From: an uncultured Lachnospiraceae bacterium
GTDB taxonomy: Bacteria; Bacillota; Clostridia; Lachnospirales; Lachnospiraceae
Direction of reading: 5' to 3'
Assembly (NCBI GenBank): GCA_902796005.1
Contig: CADBNF010000092.1
Location: 41,083 to 105,082, forward strand
Length of the DNA stretch: 64,000 nt
Position 1 is the first letter of the stretch. Each line of letters opens with the position of its first letter. This document shows positions 53,567-60,918 of this stretch, one piece after another. The notes beneath the pieces are model-generated. The model was given only the letters and a program-made list of their open reading frames with translations. It was not told where the DNA came from and made no database searches. The position numbers were made by a program, and so were the translations under genes.

Positions 53567-54982
53567 TTATTCCGTCTTTTCCTCAACTGCCGGAGCCGTC
53601 GCAGGGCCGCCCTGCGCGGCAATCATCCGCTCGTAGTTGGCCTTGGCATATTCGGCTGCCTTTTCATCCGTCAGGTCATAGCCGAATGCGAAGATAAGGG
53701 CCGCAACGATAATGATGACGCCGGGAATCACATGCATCAGGATAAGGAACTTGGTGGTCATCGCCGTATCAAAGACCATGCCGGGCTGATAACCGAGGGC
53801 TGCCAGGCCGTAGGTGCCGATGGCGCCGCCGAAGAGGAAGCCGAGCTTGATCGGGATACCATAGAGGGCTGCTGCTACGGAACGAAGGTCCTTGCCGGTC
53901 TTGTACAAATGGGCCTCACCTGCATCGATGAAGTAGTTGGCACCGAAGGGTGAATAGAAGAATCCGAAGAAGCCGCCGATGATGTTGAAGATGGTCATCA
54001 TCACCCAGTGCTCACGGCAGACAATCTTGACGCACATCACGATGCCCATCAGCAGAAGGCCCAGGATCATGCCTCTTCTCTTGCCCAGCTTCAGGCCGAT
54101 CTTCGGCGCAAAGGTGGAGAAGGCAAGGCTGGCCACCATACCGATTGTGGAGGATAAGGACATCAGCAGGAAGTTGCCTACAACATACATCCAGTAATAG
54201 GAACCGATGCCGGAACCGATATTGGAAGCAATGTTGGTCATACCCTGCACGATGATGAGGATAAGCAGATACTTGTTCTGGGCAATGGCAGCAACCATGT
54301 CCTTGACGCCGACGGTATTCTGGGCATCATGCTTCACGCCGCCCGGGTCAACCTCACGGGAGATGTTGTTGACCAGCTGGCAGCCGATTACCAGCGGGAT
54401 GCAGTAGATAACCGCGCAGAGCATGTAGGCCATGGTCGGGCTTACCAGCTGCTGCATACCGGTTACGAAGGGAACCGTGATGGCGCTGACCACCAGCATG
54501 GACGCGTTCATGAAGAGAAGGCCACGGGCGGAAAGGGCCATACGTCCGTTCATGTCGTCGCCGGCAAGAAGCGGACCAAGGGCGTAGTACGGGCCGGTGA
54601 TAAGGCTCATACCTACGTTGTAAAAGGAGTAGCCGATAATGGCGATAAGCACCTTAAGGGCCAGCGGGGTGTTCTGCCCGGAGGGGAAGAACTCCAGAAT
54701 GATACCGACCATGGCGATCCACCGGATGAGCAGCAGCCAGGAACGGTATTTGCCCCAGGGAAGATGAATCTTCTCGATCATGGGGCCGGTTAAGAAGCCA
54801 AAGATAAAGTCGATGATTCGGGCAATCAGCAGGGTCGTGCCGACGACTGCCGGAGGAATCATCGCATAGTCGGTCATGAAGATGTTGATGTACATCATCT
54901 GCAGCATGGCCGGCAGGGAAGTGGTGAACAGCAGGAAGCCGTACATCGTTATCTTACCCTGGGTAAGTCTTGATTTTTCCAT
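53567..54982 (-). CDS. GPH/MFS-type cation symporter, paralogue 4
   Basis: 471 residues, near-duplicate of gene 3. Landmarks: HLPWGKYRSWLLLIRW, LLAGDDMNGRMALSARG, SREVDPGGVKH, FAPKIGLKLGKRRGMI and YFIDAGEAHLYKTGKDLR. Differences from gene 3 are scattered through the spans and central loop, so both look functional and under purifying constraint. It is transcribed alone and faces the divergent DUF1576-like gene across an AT-rich 325-base spacer. Confidence 0.9.
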   Translation of the reverse strand: MEKSRLTQGKITMYGFLLFTTSLPAMLQMMYINIFMTDYAMIPPAVVGTTLLIARIIDFIFGFLTGPMIEKIHLPWGKYRSWLLLIRWIAMVGIILEFFPSGQNTPLALKVLIAIIGYSFYNVGMSLITGPYYALGPLLAGDDMNGRMALSARGLLFMNASMLVVSAITVPFVTGMQQLVSPTMAYMLCAVIYCIPLVIGCQLVNNISREVDPGGVKHDAQNTVGVKDMVAAIAQNKYLLILIIVQGMTNIASNIGSGIGSYYWMYVVGNFLLMSLSSTIGMVASLAFSTFAPKIGLKLGKRRGMILGLLLMGIVMCVKIVCREHWVMMTIFNIIGGFFGFFYSPFGANYFIDAGEAHLYKTGKDLRSVAAALYGIPIKLGFLFGGAIGTYGLAALGYQPGMVFDTAMTTKFLILMHVIPGVIIIVAALIFAFGYDLTDEKAAEYAKANYERMIAAQGGPATAPAVEEKTE

Positions 54983-55154
54983 GATAACCTCCTAAAACCT
55001 TGCACTAAAAAAATGTCTCCCAATGTGCTGTCATTATTGTATACTTATTTACATAAAAATACATTGTAAAAAATTCTGTTAAAAATTCAAATTTTTGAGA
55101 TATTAAATTTTTAGAAAGATAAATTATTCTTAAGAAAATTAAAATTTCTGTTTT

Positions 55155-55180
55155 CCGGCCAAAGCGGGCCGGCTTTTTTG
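55155..55180 (+). terminator. Plus-strand terminator inside the divergent spacer
   Basis: Stem CCGGCC/GGCCGG with loop, followed on the plus strand by TTTTTTGTTTTTTT. It lies before the DUF1576-like gene promoter, so it would end an upstream plus-strand transcript such as a small RNA, or shield the gene from read-through. Confidence 0.6.
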
Positions 55181-55232
55181 TTTTTTTCAATCCCGGGGGG
55201 ATATTTTTATGGTTTTTTTCAAAGATTTTCTC

Positions 55233-55261
55233 TTGAACTATAGAAGGACTTCGATTAGGAT
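55233..55261 (+). promoter_or_regulatory. Promoter of the DUF1576-like gene
   Basis: TTGAAC, 17-base spacer, TAGGAT, 46 bases before the start codon. Confidence 0.5.
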
Positions 55262-55307
55262 AAGCAAATGAGTATTTTCTGCTTTTAATAAGGAAGGAGG
55301 CAACAAT

Positions 55308-56699
55308 ATGTCTGCAACTGCCAAAGCGCCGGCAACCGATTCCTCGGTTATCAAGCAGATGGCGCTGTATTTCAGTCTTTTCATGATTATCATGAGTATC
55401 GCCGCGGTATTCTATACCGGAGAAGGCTTCGGTGAAATGTTCCGCGGCTGGGGTAGGATTCTTACGGCTCCCGCCCAGCTTCTGTGTGATTATTTTTCCG
55501 TGGGCGGCCTGGCCTCCACCTTCTTCAACGCAGGTGTTCTCGGCCTGATCTTCACCCTCATCATGTACGGGCTGAAAATCAATGCCACCACCGGGGTTAT
55601 GGCAGCCTTTATCCTGACCCTCTCCCACAGCTTCTTCGGCATGAACCTGGTAAACGTATGGCCCATGTTCCTGGGCACCGCCATCATCTACGGCATCCGC
55701 AAGGACAAGCTCCGCAACCATATGGACGTGGCCATGTTCAGCATGAACTTCGCGCCCTTCGTCAGCGAGTTTCTGTTCCGGCATGAGCTCTTCGGAGCCG
55801 CAGGCATCCAGATCGGTGATGCAAGACTGCAGCCCTTCGGCATTCCCGCAGCCATCATCTTCGGTATCCTCATCGGCTTCATCTTCCCGGCTGTGCTTCC
55901 TTCCGTAAAGAAGCTGCACAACGGCTTAAGCCTGTACAATGCGGGCCTGGCCTCCGGCTTCATCGGCATGATGTTCTACGCCTTCTTCTATAAGACCCTC
56001 GGGGTTGCGGCTCCTTCCGCCTACACCTATGAAAACCCGATCTATATTGCCCACGGAGGAAATTACAACCTCTTCTGCAATATCGTACTGATTATTCTCT
56101 TCGCCAGCTGCATCATCATCGGCCTGGCAAAGGGCGGCAGCTTCTCCGGCTACGCAAAGCTGGTGAAGGATTCCGGCGCCGGCGCCAACTTCCTCAAGGA
56201 TTACGGCCACGGCTGCACCTGGATGAACTTCGGCCTCTACGGCTTCCTGCTGCTGGTTTATTTTGACCTGGTCATCTACCTGATGCCCGGCGGCGTAGGC
56301 TTCACCGGCATCACCGCAGGCTTCCTGCTTGCTGCGCTGACCTTCTTCGCCTCCGGCCAGCATCCGGGAATTGCCTGGACCATCATGGTCGGCTATATCA
56401 TTCTTTTCGCCGCCGTCGCAGGCGTATCCACGGCTCTCGGCCGGGATATTCCCTGGTACCTTTCCACCCAGGGTTACCTGTGCACCGTGGCACTTGGCAC
56501 CGGACTTTCCCCCTTTGCCGGCGTATACGGCAAAAAGGCAGGTATTTTCGCCGGCATTGTCTGCGCGATTTTCGGCTGTATCGTATCCACCTTCCACGGC
56601 GGAATGATCCTGTACAATTCCGGCTTCGGCTCCGGCCTGGCCTCCATCATCGTCTTCGCCGTCTGTGACTTTTACGCAAAAAAGAAAGCTGCGAACTGA
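55308..56699 (+). CDS. DUF1576-like polytopic membrane protein
   Basis: 463 residues with about 12 hydrophobic spans and no soluble domain. I recognise it as resembling the DUF1576 family, whose function is not established. The sequence shows a repeated motif: FFNAG (72-76), LYNAG (209-213), MNFG (306-309) and LYNSG (435-439). Spacings between the first and third (about 233 residues) and the second and fourth (about 226) suggest two homologous halves, as in channels and some transporters. Conserved polar sites SHSFFGMN (106-113) and SGQHPGI (349-355) sit at matching places. It lies next to the GPH transporter array and is probably a transporter or channel, which is inference. Confidence 0.8.
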   Translation: MSATAKAPATDSSVIKQMALYFSLFMIIMSIAAVFYTGEGFGEMFRGWGRILTAPAQLLCDYFSVGGLASTFFNAGVLGLIFTLIMYGLKINATTGVMAAFILTLSHSFFGMNLVNVWPMFLGTAIIYGIRKDKLRNHMDVAMFSMNFAPFVSEFLFRHELFGAAGIQIGDARLQPFGIPAAIIFGILIGFIFPAVLPSVKKLHNGLSLYNAGLASGFIGMMFYAFFYKTLGVAAPSAYTYENPIYIAHGGNYNLFCNIVLIILFASCIIIGLAKGGSFSGYAKLVKDSGAGANFLKDYGHGCTWMNFGLYGFLLLVYFDLVIYLMPGGVGFTGITAGFLLAALTFFASGQHPGIAWTIMVGYIILFAAVAGVSTALGRDIPWYLSTQGYLCTVALGTGLSPFAGVYGKKAGIFAGIVCAIFGCIVSTFHGGMILYNSGFGSGLASIIVFAVCDFYAKKKAAN

Positions 56700-56725
56700 C
56701 TGAATAACCATTGAACATACCAAAA

Positions 56726-56754
56726 GCGGCTGCCCTTAACCGGCAGCCGTTTTT
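56726..56754 (+). terminator. Terminator after the DUF1576-like gene
   Basis: Stem CGGCTGCC/GGCAGCCG followed on the plus strand by TTTTTGC. Confidence 0.8.
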
Positions 56755-56774
56755 GCGGGAAAGGGAAGAAATCT

Positions 56775-57908
56775 ATGGAAAACAGCACCGACAACCTCCA
56801 GCTTATCCGGGAGAAAACGGTCATCCGGACCAGTGTTGCAGGCATCATCACAAACCTCTTTCTTGTCGCCTTCAAGGCCTTCATCGGCCTGGCCTCCCAC
56901 TCCGTAGCCGTCATCTCCGATGCGGTTAACAACCTCACCGACGCCCTGTCCAGCGTCATCACCATCGTGGGGACCAAGCTTGCGGGAAAAGCCCCGGATA
57001 AAAAGCACCCTTTAGGCTACGGCAGGATTGAGTACTTAAGCGCCATGATCGTCTCCGCCATCGTGCTTTACGCCGGCATTACCGCCCTGGTGGACGCGGT
57101 GAAGAAGATCATTCATCCGGAGGCCCCCGAATACAGCACCGTATCCCTCATCATTATCGCGGCAGCGGTGGTGGTCAAGCTGCTGCTGGGCACCTTCACC
57201 ATCCGCAAGGGCACCCAGGTCAATTCCGGCTCCCTTATCGCCTCGGGCAAGGATGCCAGGAATGACGCAGTCCTCTCCGCCTCCGTTCTGGCCAGCGCCC
57301 TGATTTACTTCTTCTTCCATATTTCCCTGGAGGCCTGGGTAGGCGCCGTTATCGGCGTTCTTATCATCAAAGCCGGTCTGGAAATGATTTCCGAAGCCGT
57401 CAACGAGATGCTGGGCATGCGGGTCAGCAGCGAACTTTCCGGCCGGATCCGGGGCATTCTTGCCGCCCATGAGGAGGTCCGGGGCGTCTACGACCTGCTG
57501 CTGAACAATTACGGACCGGACCGGTACATCGCCTCCGTCCATGTGGAGGTGGACGAACAGATGACCGCAAGGCAGTTTGATGCCCTCACCCGCGCCATGC
57601 AGCTTGCCGTCTATAAGGAAACCGGCGTCATTCTCGCCACCGTAGGCCTTTATTCCGTCAATACGGGCAGCGACGAGGCAGCCCAGCTGCGGGAAGAGGT
57701 CTGCAGGAAGATACTCTCCCACGAAGGCGTACTGCAGTTCCACGGATTCTACGCCGATACCGAGCATATGGTCATGACCTTTGATATCATTCTGGATTTT
57801 GCCGTTGCCGACAGGAACGCCCTGTACCGGGAAATCTGCGAGGAAATTACCGCCGCCTATCCGGAATACAAGGTGCACATCACGCTGGATGTAGACGTGG
57901 CCGATTAA
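56775..57908 (+). CDS. Cation diffusion facilitator exporter, probably Mn(II)
   Basis: 377 residues, six spans plus a cytosolic domain from about residue 205. The transmembrane metal site of CDF proteins is formed by pairs in helices 2 and 5. Here they read Asn52-x-x-x-Asp56 (AVNNLTDA) and Asp160-x-x-x-Asp164 (KDARNDA), the ND-DD set associated with manganese exporters such as pneumococcal MntE and not the HD-HD set of zinc exporters. KHPLGYGRIEYL after helix 2 is the standard family loop. The C-terminal part is longer than in MntE, with a second cytosolic segment (VNTGSDEAAQL to the end). It is separated from the preceding gene by a terminator. Metal assignment is inferred. Confidence 0.9.
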   Translation: MENSTDNLQLIREKTVIRTSVAGIITNLFLVAFKAFIGLASHSVAVISDAVNNLTDALSSVITIVGTKLAGKAPDKKHPLGYGRIEYLSAMIVSAIVLYAGITALVDAVKKIIHPEAPEYSTVSLIIIAAAVVVKLLLGTFTIRKGTQVNSGSLIASGKDARNDAVLSASVLASALIYFFFHISLEAWVGAVIGVLIIKAGLEMISEAVNEMLGMRVSSELSGRIRGILAAHEEVRGVYDLLLNNYGPDRYIASVHVEVDEQMTARQFDALTRAMQLAVYKETGVILATVGLYSVNTGSDEAAQLREEVCRKILSHEGVLQFHGFYADTEHMVMTFDIILDFAVADRNALYREICEEITAAYPEYKVHITLDVDVAD

Positions 57909-57949
57909 GGAAATATGTAAGAAATAAAGAAAAGGAACCGTAAAACTGG

Positions 57950-57978
57950 GGCCGCAGGGGATAAACCCCTGCGGCCCG
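57950..57978 (+). terminator. Terminator after the CDF gene
   Basis: Stem GGGCCGCAGGGG/CCCCTGCGGCCC with loop ATAA(A), followed on the plus strand by GCTTTTGG. Confidence 0.75.
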
Positions 57979-58069
57979 CTTTTGGATTTTGGGAATAGTA
58001 TCATGGAGGGCTGCTGCCCTAGATCTATCTGAAGTTTATATGAATGCCTGTATCTCTTCCCGTATCAGT

Positions 58070-59494
58070 TTATTCCTGACCATCAGAAGGAGCGCCTTCT
58101 GCAGGAGCGCCTTCTGCAGGAGCGCCGCCGGCTGCGGCAATGGAAGCCTGAATCTTCGCGGCATTTTCCTGAGCCATTCTCTGAGCATCCTGCTCATTCA
58201 TTCTGTAGGTAAGCATCAGGAATACAGCAGCGCAGAGGTTGATGATACCGGGAATCATGTAAGTGGACCGGCAGAAGTTGCCAACCCAGGTCGGATCCGG
58301 AGTGAATCCGGGGTAGAAACCGGTAGCAGCCAGCATGGCCAGACCGATGGTACCGCCGACAGCCATACCGATTTTCAGGGGCGGGCTCATCAGGCCAACG
58401 CAGATACCACGGGTATCCTTACCGGTCTTGTTGAGGTACCACTCACCGGCATCCAGATACATCAGCATGATGTACGGGCTGGAGATGTACATGAAGAAGG
58501 TGGAAATGGCGGTGGTAACAATCAGGAACTGCCATCCCTTCTGTGCCAGGAAGGAGTTCAGGATACCGAAGATACCGGCAGCGCAAAGGGTAAGGAAGTA
58601 GGCGTTCTTCTTACCAATTTTGGCACCGACCTTCGGCATGAACAGGCCTGCGACGATACCGCAGATGGAACCTACCAGAGAGGAAATCGTCATCAGGGAG
58701 AAGTTGCCTACTACATAAATCCAGTAATAGGCGCCCTGGGTCTGGGCGATATACTGGCTGATGTAAGCGATAACCTGGGTTACGAAGATGGACAGAACCA
58801 TGGGGTTCTTCAGCAGGGTACCGAACATATCCTTGACGGAAATCTGGTAAACCACGCCGCCTTCGCCGACTCGAAGGTCCATGCCGTCTGCCTGCTTCTG
58901 GATAACGCCGAGAGCGATGGGCATCGGGATAACGAAGATAAGGGACACGATGAAGTAGTTCCAGATGCCAAGAGGCATAATCGTAACCAGAGTAGGAATG
59001 AACGCGGTAACGAAGTTGATAATCGTGTTCAGACGGGTCTGGTTAACCATGATGGAGTTTCTGTTGGCCGGGTTCGGGCCGGAAACGATAGCGACCAGGT
59101 TGTAGTACGCGGTCTGCACCATGTTCATGGTGGAGTTCAGTACACAGTAGGAAACAGCCAGAACCAGCAGTCTCACGATCATGGGAGCTGCGGTGGTAGG
59201 AATCATGGAGGTCAGAACGGTAAGGGTAACCACGATACGGCCGAAGTTAATCCAGCCCTGGTTCTTACCTTTCTTACCAATCTGCACCTTTTCGATAAGG
59301 GATCCGCACAGCAGGCTGAAGATGAAGTCGATGACCTTGGCAATCAGCATGGGGCCGGCCAGGACCTGCGCCGGAATCTGCAGAACTTCTGTGGCAAAGG
59401 TGTTCGTATAAATAAAGCCCACCATAATGCCCAGAACCAGAAAACTGTAGGACGACATAGCCCATATTGTTTTCTTACTCAATGTAGCTTGCAT
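58070..59494 (-). CDS. GPH/MFS-type cation symporter, paralogue 5
   Basis: 474 residues from MQATLSKKTIW, the start with AAAGGAG upstream. The reading frame would extend 12 codons further upstream without support. It has the family landmarks KNQGWINFGRIV (in place of GKYRSWLLL), GAKIGKKNAYF and YLDAGEWYLNKTGKDTRG, so it is the most diverged of the five. The C-terminal tail is a GAPAE repeat (58085-58130), similar in character to the tails of genes 3 and 4. It is divergent from the UroD-like gene across 270 bases, suggesting shared control and that its solute feeds that enzyme (inference). Confidence 0.87.
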   Translation of the reverse strand: MQATLSKKTIWAMSSYSFLVLGIMVGFIYTNTFATEVLQIPAQVLAGPMLIAKVIDFIFSLLCGSLIEKVQIGKKGKNQGWINFGRIVVTLTVLTSMIPTTAAPMIVRLLVLAVSYCVLNSTMNMVQTAYYNLVAIVSGPNPANRNSIMVNQTRLNTIINFVTAFIPTLVTIMPLGIWNYFIVSLIFVIPMPIALGVIQKQADGMDLRVGEGGVVYQISVKDMFGTLLKNPMVLSIFVTQVIAYISQYIAQTQGAYYWIYVVGNFSLMTISSLVGSICGIVAGLFMPKVGAKIGKKNAYFLTLCAAGIFGILNSFLAQKGWQFLIVTTAISTFFMYISSPYIMLMYLDAGEWYLNKTGKDTRGICVGLMSPPLKIGMAVGGTIGLAMLAATGFYPGFTPDPTWVGNFCRSTYMIPGIINLCAAVFLMLTYRMNEQDAQRMAQENAAKIQASIAAAGGAPAEGAPAEGAPSDGQE

Positions 59495-59626
59495 TTTCTC
59501 TCTCCTTTTCTCATTTTGTTCTTTTCGCATCAGGTAAATGTCGAACCCGATACTATTCTCTATGACACTATTATAACAGACTTAAATAAAGTCAAAATGT
59601 ATAGCCTGCCCAAAATCCGGCAGATT

Positions 59627-59642
59627 ATAAAACCGGTTTTAT
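59627..59642. promoter_or_regulatory. 16-base perfect palindrome between transporter 5 and the UroD-like gene
   Basis: ATAAAACCGGTTTTAT, each arm exactly complementary, midway in the divergent intergenic region. It is not followed by a T-run long enough for a terminator. A dimeric regulator binding site is likely, perhaps for the PucR-type regulator encoded nearby. Confidence 0.5.
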
Positions 59643-59678
59643 GTACATACAATCTATACAATGGAAAGGGAAAATATG

Positions 59679-59684
59679 TATAAT
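59679..59684 (+). promoter_or_regulatory. Probable -10 element of the UroD-like gene
   Basis: A consensus TATAAT 82 bases before the start codon, with no convincing -35 at the expected place, as at activator-dependent promoters. Confidence 0.4.
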
Positions 59685-59766
59685 ATATATGATAGACAGG
59701 GATTCCAGAGACAAATCCCGAAAGAACAGAAACAACAGCAAAATTAAAGAACAAGGAGAAAGCATT

Positions 59767-60855
59767 ATGTCGAAAATTCCTTTTAATGAAGATCAGCTGA
59801 AAGTAATCGGCGAAGAGAAAACCTTCTTCGGTACAACCCCGGTATACAACTGGCCCTGCAGCCGCAAGGAAGCCCTGAAGGCTGCTTATATTGATAAAGA
59901 GCCCGTATGGCTGGTCACCGGCGCAGAGGGCACCTTCTTCTGCCCCTCCGTCATCCCCGATGACATCGCAAGAGGCTTCGTTTTCGAAGGCCGTCCGTGG
60001 CCGGAAAAATACACCACCTATAAGGATATGTTCGGCGTAGAGTGGGTATACGTGGATCAGGTCGGCGGCGCCATGGTAAAACCCGGCAGCCCCCTTATGG
60101 AAGACGTCAACGAATGGAAGGAAAAGGTTATCATTCCGGATATCGACAGCTGGGACTGGGAAGGCAGCGCAGCGCTGAACAAGGCCTACCTTGAAGGAAG
60201 CGACAAGGCCATAACCCTCTGGTACCTGAACGGCTGCTGGTTTGAGCGTATGATTTCCTTCATGGACTTCGAAAACGCCGCCATGGCCCTGCTGGACGAG
60301 GACCAGGCGGATGCCCTCCACGAGATGCTGCATGCCCTGACCGATCTGTATATCCGGATCACCGACAAGGCCGTTCAGTATTACAAGCTCGACGGTATCT
60401 GCATCCACGACGACTGGGGTTCCCAGATGGCCCCCTTCTTCTCCGATGATGCGGCAAGAGAATTCTTCCTGCCGGAGATGAAACGTTTCGTTGACCATGT
60501 TCACAGCCTTGGCCTGTACTGCGACCTGCACTCCTGCGGCCATGTCGAGTCCCGTATTGAAGTCTTCATCGAGGCCGGATTTGATGCCTGGACCCCCATG
60601 GCCATGAACAACACGGCAGAGCTGTATGAGAAATACGGCGACAAGATCTGCATCTCCGTTGTCAATGACTCTCCCATCGATCCCACCACGGCTTCCGAAG
60701 AGGAAATCCGTCAGGCAGCCAGGGATTATGTGGCGAAATACTGCAAGCCCGGCAAGACCAGCCAGTACTCCATGTACAGCAATCCCGCCTGGATGGCCAG
60801 ACCGGAGTTCGCCGACGAGCTTTATAAAGCCTCCCGCAGAGTCTACGGCGCATAA
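59767..60855 (+). CDS. UroD-like (methyltransferase-type) enzyme
   Basis: 362 residues of the uroporphyrinogen decarboxylase / corrinoid methyltransferase superfamily. The zinc-type motif His255-Ser-Cys257-Gly (YCDLHSCGHVES) and HDDWGSQ (214-220) are those of MtaA/MtbA-like methyltransferases. The porphyrin-binding N-terminal motif of true UroD (with its conserved Arg residues) is not evident, so haem synthesis is unlikely. Such proteins commonly act with a corrinoid protein to demethylate or methylate small molecules. No corrinoid protein gene is in the window. AAGGAGAAAG precedes the ATG. Divergent from transporter 5 and convergent with the PucR-type regulator. Confidence 0.85.
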   Translation: MSKIPFNEDQLKVIGEEKTFFGTTPVYNWPCSRKEALKAAYIDKEPVWLVTGAEGTFFCPSVIPDDIARGFVFEGRPWPEKYTTYKDMFGVEWVYVDQVGGAMVKPGSPLMEDVNEWKEKVIIPDIDSWDWEGSAALNKAYLEGSDKAITLWYLNGCWFERMISFMDFENAAMALLDEDQADALHEMLHALTDLYIRITDKAVQYYKLDGICIHDDWGSQMAPFFSDDAAREFFLPEMKRFVDHVHSLGLYCDLHSCGHVESRIEVFIEAGFDAWTPMAMNNTAELYEKYGDKICISVVNDSPIDPTTASEEEIRQAARDYVAKYCKPGKTSQYSMYSNPAWMARPEFADELYKASRRVYGA

Positions 60856-60870
60856 TACTTCCGAACAAAG

Positions 60871-60900
60871 AAAAACGCCTTCCGAAAGGAAGGCGTTTTT
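60871..60900. terminator. Bidirectional terminator between UroD-like and regulator genes
   Basis: Stem AAAAACGCCTTCC/GGAAGGCGTTTTT with loop GAAA, suited to both directions. Confidence 0.88.
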
Positions 60901-60918
60901 TTGCTTTTCCGATGCGGC

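Larger units (their letters stand above)
54983..55307. other. AT-rich spacer between divergent transporter and DUF1576-like genes
   Basis: 325 bases. The left 170 bases are far more AT-rich than the rest of the window and hold a dyad TTTACA-N11-TGTAAA (55048-55070) and the palindrome TTCTTAAGAA. A plus-strand terminator lies at about 55154-55184, and the DUF1576-like gene promoter follows it. No coding sequence fits. Confidence 0.6.

Noticed and set aside
57989..59683. 564-codon plus-strand open frame opposite transporter 5
   Set aside because: Low-complexity His/Asn/Asp-rich translation, runs through the transporter gene and intergenic region, no start signal; shadow of the real gene.
59767..60855. 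True uroporphyrinogen decarboxylase for haem synthesis
   Set aside because: The zinc-type HxC motif and the absence of the UroD porphyrin-binding start, with no haem genes near, point to the methyltransferase branch.
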